DNA from: Spirodela intermedia
Taxonomy: Eukaryota > Streptophyta > Magnoliopsida > Alismatales > Araceae
NCBI GenBank assembly: GCA_902729315.2
Contig: LR746272.1
Location: 6,387,827-6,451,826 of the forward strand
Length of the DNA stretch: 64,000 nucleotides
Direction: 5' to 3'
The position numbers and the translations under genes were made by a program. The notes under the pieces were generated by a model. It did no database searches. It was not told where the DNA came from and saw only the letters and a list, made by a program, of their open reading frames with translations. Shown here piece after piece: positions 25,201 through 38,549 of the stretch (position 1 is its first letter; every line of letters begins with the position of its first letter).

Positions 25201-25800
25201 GTACTTTGTGTCAGAACATGATGTAATTCTTTGTCATTTAAGCACATGAGCTTCAGATACTAAGCATTAGTTGCAGCTTATTGAGGAACCAAGATCACAC
25301 TTGGGCCTTGGGTGAAGAATTATGAGCTTAAAGCTCATAAGTATGCAAGGGAAAGCAAGCAATGTGGGCCCAAATGAAGAGTTATGGGCATAAGGCCCAT
25401 AGTCACCTAAAGAGCGTCACTTAAAGAATGAGTAGGAAGATCCACTGTCTACTTAAGAGAAAAGAAACATTGATCTAATGGCCAGAGATACATGAGAAGG
25501 CGTGAAGGAGGATCCCCCATCTATGCAAGAAGGAAGCGGCTCAACTACTAAAAGAGGGGCATCATTGTATACATACTGTGTGTCAATAATGGAAAACTCA
25601 ACTTATCTTAGTGGAACTTCAGGTGGTTATTGTCCTAGTAGAGTTCAAAGGGTTCCAAGCTCCATACCTTGCAATCAGAGGTGTGTCATCTATTTATCAT
25701 CATGTGATTCACCCTAAATGAGATTCCCTCCCACAGCTAGCCACTATTGCCTCCTAATGGAAATAAGGAAGGAGATGTTGTGATAATCAAATTAGTTTTA
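25200..25800. other. Less AT-rich block, possibly an LTR fragment
   Basis: This block is richer in GC than its surroundings and contains phrases such as GGGCCTTGGGTGAAGAATTATGAG and GGCATAAGGCCCATAG-like palindromes, which are common in plant LTRs. No partner was found in the window, so the assignment is weak. Confidence 0.3.
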
Positions 25801-26044
25801 AATAATTGATGAGTTGGATGTTCTTAGTTAGGAAGTAGATTTTGATTAACATTAAAGTTGATCACATGATCTCTTTGATTGCATGACAAATGAACTCGAA
25901 TTGGAGGTTAAATATGTCATTGTGATGCAACCAAGTTTATACAAATAATATTTATAAAATCTCACTCTTCTATTTAGGATAAGTAAAGGTCAATCTTTAC
26001 GGAGTGTTGGTAATGAGAGTACGAATTCTGCTTATTTTATTTCT

Positions 26045-26124
26045 TATATGTATATATATATATGTATATATATATGTATATATGTATATATGTATATGTA
26101 TATATATATGTATATATATATATA
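26045..26124. repeat. (TA)n/(TATG)n microsatellite
   Basis: Eighty bases of alternating TA with interspersed ATG units; likely length-variable. Confidence 0.95.
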
Positions 26125-28225
26125 CGTGAGATTGTAAAGGGTGGAATTAAATGTAAAAAGGTGAAGACAAGAGTTATGAAAAATGTAACAAAGGGGAGAG
26201 AATGGATCCAACGCAATAAAATGATAGAATAAATGATAAAACTAGTTTGAATTAAAAGTTAATCTATTCATGGAGAGGATTACAAAGACACCCAAATGTG
26301 GATCTTACACAAACCTTGTTGTAGGCCAAGTGATGCTTGATCTATAACGATTTTGATGCACTCTAGGTAATATCTTCTCCACGATGATCTTGGGGACAAA
26401 AATGTTATTGATCAGGCCTTGACTTCCCTCTTGTTTCCTTCAGCTAGCCATTGCTAGAGAGAGAGCCAAAAAGCTCCCTCCAAAAGGGGGGTGAGATGCC
26501 TTTATCTTCTTAAGAGTTAGGCCCCTCTAATAGACGGTTAAGATTAATAATTGACTCTCTTAGTGAATGGCCCAAATCATTCCATGAGGACGAAGTTATA
26601 ATCCCTCTCTTAATCTCATCTTAAGGTGCTCTAAGATGAACAACCTAGATCGTATCTCTTAATAACTCTTTTAAGTCAAAATAAGCTAAGCTAAAGTGAC
26701 ACCCTCTCTTGGACCCATAAATATATTAGGCCGGGCCTCTCCATAAGACTTGGGTTTTTTATTAGATTAAAGGCTTGGGCTTTTTCTATCACTTCCAACT
26801 CATATTAAGAACTCACCTAAGTACTTGTAATCAAATAATTATCAAGAAAATGTGAAAGAATACCACTTGACTTTATAAAAGTCAAGTGAGATTAGTCTCA
26901 TAATATACATAAAATAGCTAAAATAATATATATTATAAATTAAATAATAAAATATTATAAATATCTTAATAAGTTGATAACACATATATAATAGTGTTTT
27001 CTACTCATTAATTAGTATCTATATATAAAATATTAATGTACAGATGCAACTACTAATTTATAATTATCAGTGACATCATCCATACTTCAACAAATCTATT
27101 CCATGCCTCACCCCACTTTCTTCCCTTTCACTTCTCATTTTATCTCGATCATTCCTATCCATTTTAATCAACAAATAAAAGTGAAAATCTACTCACCATT
27201 CCTTAAGAATCAATCACCTAGCTTACCACAATACTAAATTATTTCAGAATATAATCTAAAGGAGTAAATACAAGGGTATAAATATTGTTGATAGACTGAT
27301 TTTGGAGTTATTCAACAACCCTTGAAATTAATTTATCACTCTTCGATGGAGTTTCTTTTCTATGTATAAAGATAGGCTCTAATGCCACTAGTGAGATTTA
27401 AGACCATAGATTACTATGGAACTTGAATATTTTCAAGGTGGTTCAGCCACCTACATACATCCACTCCCAAATGATAATCTTATTCTTGGGCTTGTCTTGA
27501 TCAAATGTTTCAATCACAATCACTAATTATTAGGCTCATCTCCCTCAAAAGTTTACCTAAAAGCTAGTTTCTAAATTTAGAATTCTAGGTGGCTATCAAT
27601 TAATGAAAGGATTAAACTCCCTTAACTTGATTATATATAGATTTAATCACAAGTTCAATCACAAGGAGCAAGAAAGAATTAAACAGGGGTGTATTAAGAA
27701 TAAAGGCATTGATGTGGAGAGCAATTGGATTCCTAATAAACAAAAAGATGATGTACCCATAATTTGTGTATTTCTCTTCTTTTTTTGATGATTACTAAAT
27801 ATGAGAAGCATCACTACTTTACTTTGGTAGAGGATGATTGGTGATTGCTTAAAAATACTTCCTTGATTTATTACCTTCATGCCTCTTGACAAATAGGAAA
27901 TACCTTATGTTTTTTTTATATTTTTCACAAAATGCTTAATAAATCTCTGGAGATTGTAAGAAGGTAAAGGTGATCGTTCAAAGTAATTAACCACAAGAAA
28001 GGTGTTGAGAATATAGACAAATCAATTAAACATATCCACTATTTCCTACCATCTCCAATAACTAGATATATTAAAAATAGTTGAATTTGAATGTAAAAAA
28101 CCAATATAATACCTCTTTTAACTGCGATAGGTGATTCAATTCAACTACAACATCTGCATTTAAAGTCTATCAATTTGGTTGAGTTTTGTAAAAGATATAA
28201 TATTGATAAAATATAATAAATAATA
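26125..28225. other. AT-rich repeat-derived DNA, no genes
   Basis: 26195-26820 has LTR-like phrasing (GGCCGGGCCTCTCCATAAGACTTGG region). 27400-27990 resembles parts of 20100-20600 (for example CAATCACAATCACTAATTAT against CAAATCACAATAACTAATTA, and the GACAAATAGGAAA stretch). No coding frame is convincing. Confidence 0.4.
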
Positions 28226-28229
28226 TGTG

Positions 28230-31200
28230 TCAATATAAATTAATAAATTAATAATCTAAATGATGTCTTCACTATCATGAGTTAATAATTAATAAATAAT
28301 ATAGTTTTAGTCTTAACTTATGATAAATAAACTTATATTTGCATTCAATTGTAAGAAATTATATTTAATTAGTTAAATCTATTAAGTAAATTATCTCTCA
28401 TTCATCAACATGTAGAGCCTCTTGAGAGACGAGTAAATCTATTGAGAGACGAGTCTCTATCTCTTAAGAGCATATTAGATGTGATAAAGAACTTCTTCTT
28501 GCTATGCAGACATGAGGATAAAACTCTATAAGATATGTCCCACCTTCATCTAACTTATCTCCATCAGGTGACAACTATTAAAGATCTACAAAGTCGTCTC
28601 TTTTTACTCCACCAGGTAATAACTATCGAAGACAATTCAATGACCTACTTCATTGATTTCTAGACTTTGTAAGAAGATCTAGAGATTAGCTATGTCATTT
28701 TTATTCAATGACAGCCTTTGAGATCATGTACATTTCATGACAATCTTTTTGAACACTCAAGATTCTAACGCATCACCGCTACAACATTAGAACTCTATTT
28801 TCTTATTTTTTAAAATTAATTTAACTTCCACTATCATTTTTTAGATTTTAAAAAGAGATTCAACAAATGCCTAAATCATCCATGTCTAAGGAGAGTCTTT
28901 GTGGCCATGGACATTATTCAATGATCTTCTAGAACACATAATTCTAATGATTATTGTCATGAGGCCGGAACTCTACTTTATCTACTTCTAGCTTAATTTT
29001 TACTTTATTTATTGATATTTTGTGTGATGTTAAGTTTTTAAATTATTCTTCATTTAATTACAATTCTTCTGACTTTTACAGATTTTAATTTGACTAATTA
29101 ACTCATCTATAATTACTTATGTAAAAATCACTAAATAAAAATAGATTTTCACTGAAATCACGTTCCTCAAGACACTAACATCATCTTGACGTTTGCACCC
29201 TTATTTTTCTATTTCATAAATTTTAAATATATTTTATTTTTATTTTTAATCTAAAATTCATAAAAATTGTATTCTTTACGATTTTTTTTGAAATTACCTG
29301 ATTTATATTACATTCATGTGATCAACTTAGAAATTTCTACTATTTTTGAAATTTAATTAAATTATAATTGCTATATTTTTTCAAAAATACTTTTAAATAT
29401 ATGAAAATTAGTATTTTCTAGTTTTATAACTTTTAAATTTGCATGATCAATTATACAATGACTAAGTCACATTACTAAACATGTCTAAAATATTTAAATA
29501 CGAAACATCCATCAAATTAGTACTTATATCAAGATCTTACTATTTATAATTATAAATTTAGTTACTTAAACTTTATTTCAAATATACTCATTAATATTTT
29601 TAAAAATTTTGTGCTGCAAAATAAATAATTAAATTTTAATGAATTATTTTGATATCAACATAATGTAAAGTAATGATGAAACAATGTGTAAATAGTATAT
29701 TAAGCAAGAATTCATACCCATATTTTATTTCATCACCTTTTGTTCATTTGAATGTCTTAATCATTGTTTTCATTACTAAAGTAAATTAAGTAAATATTAA
29801 TAATTTTAAAGAAAATATATATCTGCATATAGAAGTCAACTAAGTACATGAATTAAACATAATGGGTTGCAAAAATAATCAAAAACTTCACATTTTAATT
29901 TTTGATATTATAATTTTTAATTATCTTAAATAATGTCATATCATATATTAAATATATCAAAAATCAAACGTAATTTAGTCTTTAATTCACCTTATGAACA
30001 TTTATCATCATCATAATCATATGAATATAATATTTTAACACTCATATTTGTTAGAAATATAGGGCATTTAGTTACTCAAAGAGGGGGGAGGTAAATTAAG
30101 TTTCTAACATTTGATTATTTTTAACTTATAAATAATTATCTCTATAGGTTATTTATGTACATTGGCATGACTTAGTTGTTGTATAATAAATCACGTAAAT
30201 TTAAAATTTATAAAACTAGAAGATACTAATTTTTAGATATTTAGAAGTATTTAATAACAAATAGATCAATTATAATTTGATAAAAGTTCAAAAAATAGTA
30301 AACATTTTCCAAGACGATCATAGATATGTAATATAATAGTATGTAATATTTCATAATTTTCTTTAAAAAATAAGATTTTTAATGAATTTTAGATTAAGAA
30401 ATAAAAATGAAATATGTTTAAAATTTACAAAAAAGAGAAATAAGGATACACACATCAAGATGGCATCAACACCTGATGAACACAAATCAAACAAAAATAA
30501 AATTATATCTGATGATTCTTACATAAGCGATTATAGATGATTTAATTTGTCAAATTAGGATCTATAAAAGATAGAAGAATTGTAATTGAATGAAGAATAA
30601 TTTAGAAATTTGACATCACACAAAATATCACTAAAAAAAGTGAAAATTAAGTTGAAAATAGAAAAGTCAGAGTTTCAATCTCACAATAATGATTGTCGAA
30701 ATTTTATATTTGAGAGAATCATTGAATGATGTGCACAATCTCAAAGACTCTTCTTGGATATGGATGACATGAGTATTTGTTGAATCTCATTTTGAAGTTT
30801 ACAAAATGATGGTGAAAGTTAAACAAGTAAAATAATAGTGGAATAGAGTTCTAACATTGCGACGGTAATGTGTCAAAATCCTTAGCATTTGAAAGGATTG
30901 TCGTATAACATCGATAACTTTAAAGGTTCTTTTTGAACAAATACAATGTAGACAATCTCTAGATTTTCTTGTGAAGTCTAAAAATCAATAAAGTGGGTCA
31001 TTGAATCATCTTTGGTGGCTGTCACCTAGTGGAGTAGAAACATGACGACTTTGTAGCTTTCAAGCAACTGTCACCTAATAAAGATAAATTAGATGGAGGT
31101 AGGACACATGTTATAGAGCTTCATTTTCAAGTCCACACAACAAGAATAAACTCTTTATCACATTTAGTACGCTCTTAGGAGGTAGCTTCTTGTCTCTTAA

Positions 31201-32060
31201 TAGATCAATGATGAGTTATTCAACGATCAATTAGAGATGATTTACTCAATAGATTCATGATCCTTTTATCATGAATCATTGAATAATTTTAGTAATGATG
31301 CTATGCAAATTGCATTGATGAGATTTTTACTAATGATTGAGTGATTTTAACAGCTTAATCTTTCACTATCAATTTGTAAGAAAATCATGATTTAGTTAGA
31401 TAAAATTATAAGTTTTGGCTCTAGTAGAATTTGAATCCTCATCAGTCACTTGTTTGCATGAGAGAGAGTGAAATAAGTATGTAAATAACCTTATAAAGTA
31501 ACAACATCAAAGTACTTCCTTCTGATAAATAAGAGTTATTTGAGGTATAAAAATCATTAAAATATTCTAGGATTATATGCCAAATTTTGAGATAAATGTA
31601 TAGTAATACGAGATTTAGAAAGTAATGACTCCCTTTCTCGCATGTGTACAATCACTTCTTGCCCCATGCTGAGCTGGCCACCATTAATATGGAAGGGGAG
31701 TGACGCACACGTGCCTGTGCCTCCTATTAGTCCATCCATAGCTACTTAAGCCCTTACTCGTAACTCTGCTTGATTGTGCTTTCGATCTGCTTGTAGGCTC
31801 AACAAGTTCCCCACTTTTTCTATCTTTCTATTTTATTTTATTTTTCTTCTTTTTTGTCAAAAATATGATTATAAAAATTATATAAAATTATATAAAATCA
31901 CATAATTAGTCAAAAAATTATGTTAACTAATTAAAAACTACTTTTCACAATTTAACATAGATATAAGTCTATTTATCATAATTTAAGACTAAAACTATAT
32001 TATTAATTAATTATTAACTCATGATAATGAAAACTTATCATATACTTATCATTGTGTTTA
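28230..32060. repeat. Large imperfect inverted repeat (foldback structure)
   Basis: The left arm, about 28230-29590, is matched by the reverse complement of the right arm, about 30070-31260 plus 31930-32060. Examples read in the left-arm direction are ATGTGATAAAGAACTTCTTC against ATGTGATAAAGAGTTTATTC, CTACAAAGTCGTC in both, and ATCATGAGTTAATAATTAAT in both. Matching blocks keep their order along the whole arm at roughly 75-80 per cent by eye. A spacer of about 480 bp separates the arms. The right arm is split by about 660 bp (31265-31925). No transposase or coding frame is present. It may be an old foldback-type element or two opposed copies of one repeat. Confidence 0.8.
31640..31760. repeat. 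Dispersed repeat copy inside the right arm interruption
   Basis: A segment around GGGGAGTGACGCACACGTG is repeated, diverged, at 33590-33720 (AAGGGAGTGACACACATATG). Both are CpG/TpG-rich islands in AT-rich DNA, probably fragments of one element whose copy interrupts the inverted repeat. Confidence 0.55.
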
Positions 32061-34855
32061 AATGTCTATTATCTAATGATATTTATAATTAAAACTTAAT
32101 AAAATATTAGTATAAATGTAAGTCTCAGGTTAAATACATAAAGATTGATTGATCTATTATGAAAAAAATTAGTTTATATATAGAGTGATTTTAATATTTT
32201 ATCACTATTTAACAAAAATAATAAAATGAAAAGGTGAGGTGAAAAGAATAAAGAAAATAGAGAAGGAAAGAGAGAGAAGAGAGAACTCTCATGAAAGAGA
32301 TAGAAGAGAATTTTTGTAAAAGAGAGAAATCTCATGAGTGATGGCGAGAAAAAAAGAGGTCTCACGTAAAGAGGGAGAGAGAAATAAGATGATAATAAAT
32401 TAATAAATAAACATGGTCAACTCATTTTTATGGTGACCATAATTCTCAAACAAATGTGCAGTTGAGAATTCACACATGTGACATTAGGTCAAGCGTGAAT
32501 GTCTCCACCTTATTTTAATACTTCAACACTCATTAATCAGCCTTTAATCTTATTGATTTTATGTTAAAAAATAGAACTATACTCATTATTTGTAGAACAC
32601 CAAGAGCACAAAATACTTCAAGATTTAATTGCAAAAATCAGTAGAAAATAAGTTGGACACAATCTTAGCTTGATCTCAAATGAGTTTCAAAGGATTCAGA
32701 AAAAGAATGAAAATTATTTATCAAGATTTGAATCAATTTTACTCATTTTTAATTGGAACATATATGAAATAGTAATAACTTACTATAAAATATAAATAAA
32801 TGACAAAAGTTTGCAAATAAATACTAAAAATAAGAAAAAAATTATTGCCCAAATTTAGTCTACCTCCTAGGCAACTAGAGACACTAGTGTGATAGTTTGA
32901 TTTCATCCAGATGTGACACACCATGTTGTAGAAGTATTGTCTAGAAATATTGTGCTGCTTGCCAAATAGATTCGGTGAAAAGAGGGATCAACCACATTAT
33001 CATTGTCATCTTAGAAGAGAATGGAAGAACTTACCACTTGTCGGAGGCCTTGAGTGTAATTGAGGAAGGAAGGATCAAGCTCGCTGATTGTTAGAAGCAT
33101 TGATCAAGCAAGAGGAGGAAAGAATGGATGTCGTATTCATGAATGTCATCAAGTTTTAAAGATAATCAATAATAATTATTTTATCATATAACAATTAATA
33201 ATTATCTTTATATCCCTAATAATGATATGTGCAAAAACTTAAGTTTCCAATATCATAGCTCTTTGTATGCCACTTGATCATTTTTTATGGTCATATGCAT
33301 GTTGAGTAGTATAGGATTTGCAAAACATCGATGAAATGCTTCATGTTTCAAGTATTGTGGCAGTTCACTTGTAGTGTGATCTACCTTATATGATAATGTG
33401 GCTTGTTGAGTGCCACTAGATCACATCATGCTCCAAATTGTTATCCTAAAACAAATGAGATTTAGTTTTACACAACTTTTCAACAATTAAACTCAATATA
33501 TATCAAAGTTACATTGTGTGCAGAGATCTTTTCTCTTGAATAAAATAATGTCCATGACCATCTTGAGAAAAGGTAATAGGTGGTCCACCCTTACATGCAC
33601 GTGTGTACGATGCTCCTTGTTCCATGATCAGTTGGCCCTCGAGACTTGGCAAGGGAGTGACACACATATGTGTGAGGCAAGTCCTTAGCCACTTGAGTCA
33701 AGCCCAACTCATGGCTTCCCTGATTTGGGTCCACCCACTTGAGCACAACACCCCTCCAAGCCAGCTGCTAGGTGTCAAGTGGCCAACATGTAGTCATATT
33801 TTTATTTTATCTTATATTTTTAGAATAAAAAATTATGTTAAGTTCTTTAACTTTAGACTTACAAAATTAACAATGTATTGTTATATTTATTCTGCTAGTT
33901 AACACACAAATCTAAAGTAATAAAACTATTTAAATATCAAAAAATCTAGCTTTAACATATATAAATAAGGCTCCTAATAGATCATTTAAAGATGATTTGG
34001 TCAGGTCCTTGGGTTCCTCTATGGATGTGACTTTGATTCTCCAAGATGAGAGAAAAGACATTAAAATCATTCTATTCATGTAACAAATGGCATGAATTAT
34101 TCTTAAATTTTTTTAGACCACTAATCATATAAAGACTATCATCTAACATTTGAGAGATGGCCTCATTTTCATTCATTGTAATCAAATCATATATAAGAAC
34201 TAACTAGAAAATCTGACTCCTTAATTTTTGTTGATCCTTCACAAATAAAACCTCTTTTAATTGCTTGATTCACAAGTCAAAAACTCTTTCAAATTCCTCA
34301 AGATCTAGTCCACTTATCAAGGAAGTCCTAGCTTTCACATTTAGTGATAAAATGCTCCAATATTGGTCTATAGATACATTCTTAATTTTTATTGCCACAT
34401 CTATGATAATCTTCTAACTCATATGGAAGGTTTAAAAAAATATTTCCATGTTTCTCTTTGAGAATACATAATTTGATCCAATATATAGTGGTCTATAGAT
34501 TGAACTCCCTCCTAAGTTGTTGCATGAGTTGCTAGCCATAGAATATGCTTTCAAATAAATATATTTCTCATCTGTGTAGAGAGAGATTCTAGTAATACTT
34601 ATACAATTTCAATTCACAATTAAATCAAGAAAGAGGAGGTTAAAATGCTAAATCTAAAGTTCTCTAGAATCTGAAGACCCTTTCTAATATCTCGTCTCCA
34701 AGAATAACACTATTTCTGGTTTCATGATGATTAGCAAGAATTTAACTATGAAGTATTTCAGATTGAAGTCATTGACCTTTTGAGTAGAACTAGAAATGTA
34801 ATAAATAAAATGATGAGAAATATTTGATTCTTACTGTCTTCTTCTGGTAGAGAAT
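32061..34855. other. AT-rich DNA, no genes
   Basis: A purine-rich stretch lies at 32220-32380 and the partner of the 31640 repeat at 33590-33720. No domain-bearing frame was found. Confidence 0.5.
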
Positions 34856-34859
34856 CTTG

Positions 34860-35490
34860 CTCAACATAATAGTTATTATTGCTTTGATTTCATTGATGAA
34901 AATATTGTGAAGATTGAACTTAGTTCCTTGACTCATTTCCTTTTTGTCATTTGACAAACTATGAAGAACTCTCAAATTGACGTGAAATTCTCTAGAAAAA
35001 ATCAAAAAAAATGTTGGAATGGTAGAAAGGTAAAAAATGATCATTACAAAAAAAATACATTAGAGAGGTGTTGAATTGAGAGAGAAATAACCTGTCCTAT
35101 TTTTCATCAATTTTCAATGTTTAAATCCTAAAGTTTTTTTAGAAATTGAAATGGCTGAAAACAACATGACATGACTCTTCAATACCAACATATATACATG
35201 AACTATATCAATTTGATCAAGTCTAATAAGGATATGTTATCATCAAAATAGAATTAATAATACATCTCTAAATAAATTATTGACTTTTGAATTAAAACTT
35301 ATTCAATAGATCTCTAACAAGTTATAATCATTATGTATTGAATCACAATCTTAATGTGGAAATCAAAACTTTCACTATATGTAAAATTTAAAGTTTTTAA
35401 ATAATATCTATTGATATTTGAACTATCTTGAGTGGTAGTATGAGTAGTTTAAATTCAATAAATTAATTTGATATAAAAAATATTCAAAAG
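34860..35490. repeat. Diverged dispersed repeat, copy B
   Basis: Same-order matches to 20390-20965, including ATCAAGTCTAATAAGGATAT, AATACATCTCTAAATAAATT and GTCATTTGACAAACTATGAA. The direct orientation and spacing of about 14.4 kb would fit two LTRs of one very decayed element, but also two unrelated insertions. Confidence 0.5.
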
Positions 35491-35664
35491 TAATGGTTGC
35501 TTATAAGTATCTAATTGATTGAGTTAGCTTTTATACGTATATTTTACTACAATTTTTGGATTTTGTTTTAATCCTACCATGAACATAAAGAGGGGGAGAG
35601 TCAACATTGAGTTCACATCTTGCTATCATCCACATCAACACTATGCTAGGGAGGATGATGGTGG

Positions 35665-38549
35665 TCAGCTCGCCTTCTTCACATCCTCTTCAGGACAACA
35701 TAGGGTGCCAAACATCCAATCCATCCAAATGGTGTAGTGGCCATAGTTATGGTGGTATGTTATGTGATGTATGGTGTGGTACCCAGCACCCATTATGGGC
35801 CACACTTCACCATGGATGCAGTCATGGATGTTGGCCATCCACACACCCTCACAGAACAAGAGGAGCATGTGGGTCATGAGATGTGTGGGCACAAGGAATA
35901 GGGCAATTGTGTGTGGCAATGCCTGTAGTATCCCATCAAGCGGATGGAATGCAAACCCTGTGGAGAAGAACAAAGAACAATGGGAAGAGCATCGTCAGCT
36001 GGTGTTTACATAATTTCTTTTAAAGTGAAATAAAAAAATAGAGAGACTATTAAAGAGGATTTAAATTTTTCTGATAAAATAAAAATTCATGCTGGAAAAG
36101 ATAGGAGAGAAAAAAAAACATTATATGATGTGCATCTATCCCAATTATTAAAGGTGCCTTTCATTTTGAAGGGAAAGATCAATTATACTATGATGAATTA
36201 ATCATGATAATCTATCACAATTAAAACATAAAATGAGGAAATACAAAATCAAGAGAGTAATTGATCATATTTTAAACAATCATGTTATGATACTAGTGCT
36301 GCAAAGTATTGCTACAATGAAATACAAAGTACCTTCAACCCACAAACCACCATCATTTCCAAGGACCGTCTCAATATTCACAACTAAGTCTACTTTCATT
36401 TATCCTTCTTTGTACACCTTGAAATCTATTTTCTTCTATTTCCTCACTCTTTGTTGAACCTTTTCCTCTCAATAGTGTTGAACGTGGTAGTTCTATGATT
36501 CACATAGGCTATTGGGATTTCTTGCAATAATGTGAGAGAAGTTGATCCCCAAGGTTTATATCTCTACATATCAATCATCCAAAAAAAATTGTCACAAACC
36601 TACTAACTTCTTAATTTGGTCTATCTTCCATCATCAAAAGAAATCTGTGCTGCCAGTAACAAGGTTGTAGTGCAATTTGAAGAGAACCTCAAACAGATAC
36701 AATTTTATAAAAATGTTCATAATACAAGTTGAGGACAACTTTCAAATGAGTGAAAACTTCCTCACAAGGTTTGTAGCACATGATTGCCTAAATCCAGTTG
36801 GAGCATCAAAAATACACCATAGAATTGATCACTTACATATCACAACGCATTTGCATTCAGATAATACATCATGATTTCAGAAATCAATTGTAAGACACAT
36901 ATTTCAAAGTCCTACTAGATAGTGAACTTTACCAGCAAATGGAGAAAGTGTATTCTGTTTGTTGTACATGTGATGTGTCGCATGTATACACTTGTAAAGT
37001 AGCTTGATGTCATGAAACTTTCTATGCACCCAATAAATTCCAAACTCACATATTACTAAATATGTACATAAATAGAAAATATAAAGAGGCCAACCAACAT
37101 CACTAATGACCGAAAAACAATGAGTCCACCCTCTTTGAATCATGTACTCAGATAATGTTGGAACAACACTATTACAAGGCATGGCTTTCATTGCAACAAC
37201 TATTTGAAGAAGCATGGCTTTATTTGAAGGGACGGCATCTGCATGAAAAAAAATCTTCAGACATAGTCGAGACATATATCAACAAATGTCCAACCGATCA
37301 TGTATGAAAAAAATCTATCTAATGACATTCTCCTAAGGATCATTAGGTTCTAGTACTTAATACCAAAGAGATCAGCAACAACATATGTTCTTTGATCTAT
37401 TGCAAAATCAGACTGCAGCGATATAAGGATTGGAATCAAGATCAGAATTTGAAAAACAGTAAAGGCCAAAACCAAAGCTGTGTGACAGATTCATTTGAGA
37501 CAACTTTTGAGACATGAGGTATCATTCTTTTTTATATCATCCGAGATGACTCTCCATAACTTTTCATAGCTCGATGCCCACCAACATAATTCTAAAGTGA
37601 ACATTCTAGAAGAAGAAAAACCAAGATCCATATCTCTAGGCATCAAAGTGATTATCATACAAAACCCTCTTGTGAGAAAAATCATCGACAAGATAGGAAA
37701 TATAGTTAATTCCATTCAACACCTCACCGTGTGAGCTTTAAGGAGAAACTGATGAGGTAAGAGGGAAGTGCTATATTTAGCAAATTAGATTATACTTTTC
37801 TATTTATGTGACAACACAGAATGCAGTACGTGTAGATTATGTGTAGACTATAATCTGAACAGTAAAGTGGCTTCAACCATGGAGAAAACATCATTATACA
37901 ACAAAGATAATTACGAGAGATATTAACTGAACGATTTTCTATAAAATAAAGCCATGTATTAAATGATTGAAGCAGGGCAACACTAAATGGCACCATTTGA
38001 GGAATATTTAGCTACATGACAATAAAATATCCGGTCTGTGCTGAACGTAAAATCATAATTACCCAAAAAGGCGCATTAAGTTGCATAAACTGGTTGGATA
38101 AACAGTTTCGAGCCAAAAACATCGTTTCCTTTGCAAAGAGACGAAAGCCATCTAAAAGATGGCATCTGTCGAGCAATCCAATCAGAAAAATTATGATACC
38201 TTCATCAAATAAAACACTTGTTCTAAGTGCGACTGTGACCTTATTACCATTCGAAATCGGAGGGAGGGGGGTGTCGGACTGTAACCTAGAGAAACGAAAT
38301 GGAACTGCGGCCTTCACCTTTGGGGAGGTAGACATTGCGCTTCCAGTAGTAGATGTAGAAGCACCAGAGAAAGCTGGAGCCGAAGTAAAGCAGAACGCCG
38401 CCAATGTAGTTGCGAAGCCATGCCCGTACAGGCCGCGGAAGCGACTCCCACGCCCATCCGGGAAGTAGCGTCCCCAGAACAATGCGATCGTACCAGTCTC
38501 CCTCCTCCACAAACAGCTGCAGGTAGTCCTCCCCGCGCCGTCCCGCCAT
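35665..38549 (-). CDS. STE1: Delta(7)-sterol-C5(6)-desaturase, copy 2 (CpG-eroded paralogue)
   Basis: Exons 38318-38549, 36933-37238 and 35665-35957 have the same lengths (232, 306, 293) and phases as copy 1 and again give 276 residues without a stop. The start codon and all splice sites are intact. The histidine boxes are kept as HRKFH, HATHH and HTIHH, so a di-iron site is possible. Exons 2 and 3 carry unusual changes: [12 protein letters not shown] for [23 protein letters not shown] for [22 protein letters not shown] for [11 protein letters not shown], and [14 protein letters not shown] at the end. Exon 3 has one CpG where copy 1 has more than twenty, with most changes to TG or CA, while exon 1 remains CpG-rich. 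Intron 2 holds extra AT-rich DNA. It may be a functional paralogue, a weakly expressed copy or an early pseudogene; sequence alone does not decide. Confidence 0.88.

Noticed and set aside
35665-38549. Calling desaturase copy 2 a pseudogene
   Set aside because: All splice sites, phases, the start codon and histidine boxes are intact, so decay is not shown; I report it as a CpG-eroded paralogue.
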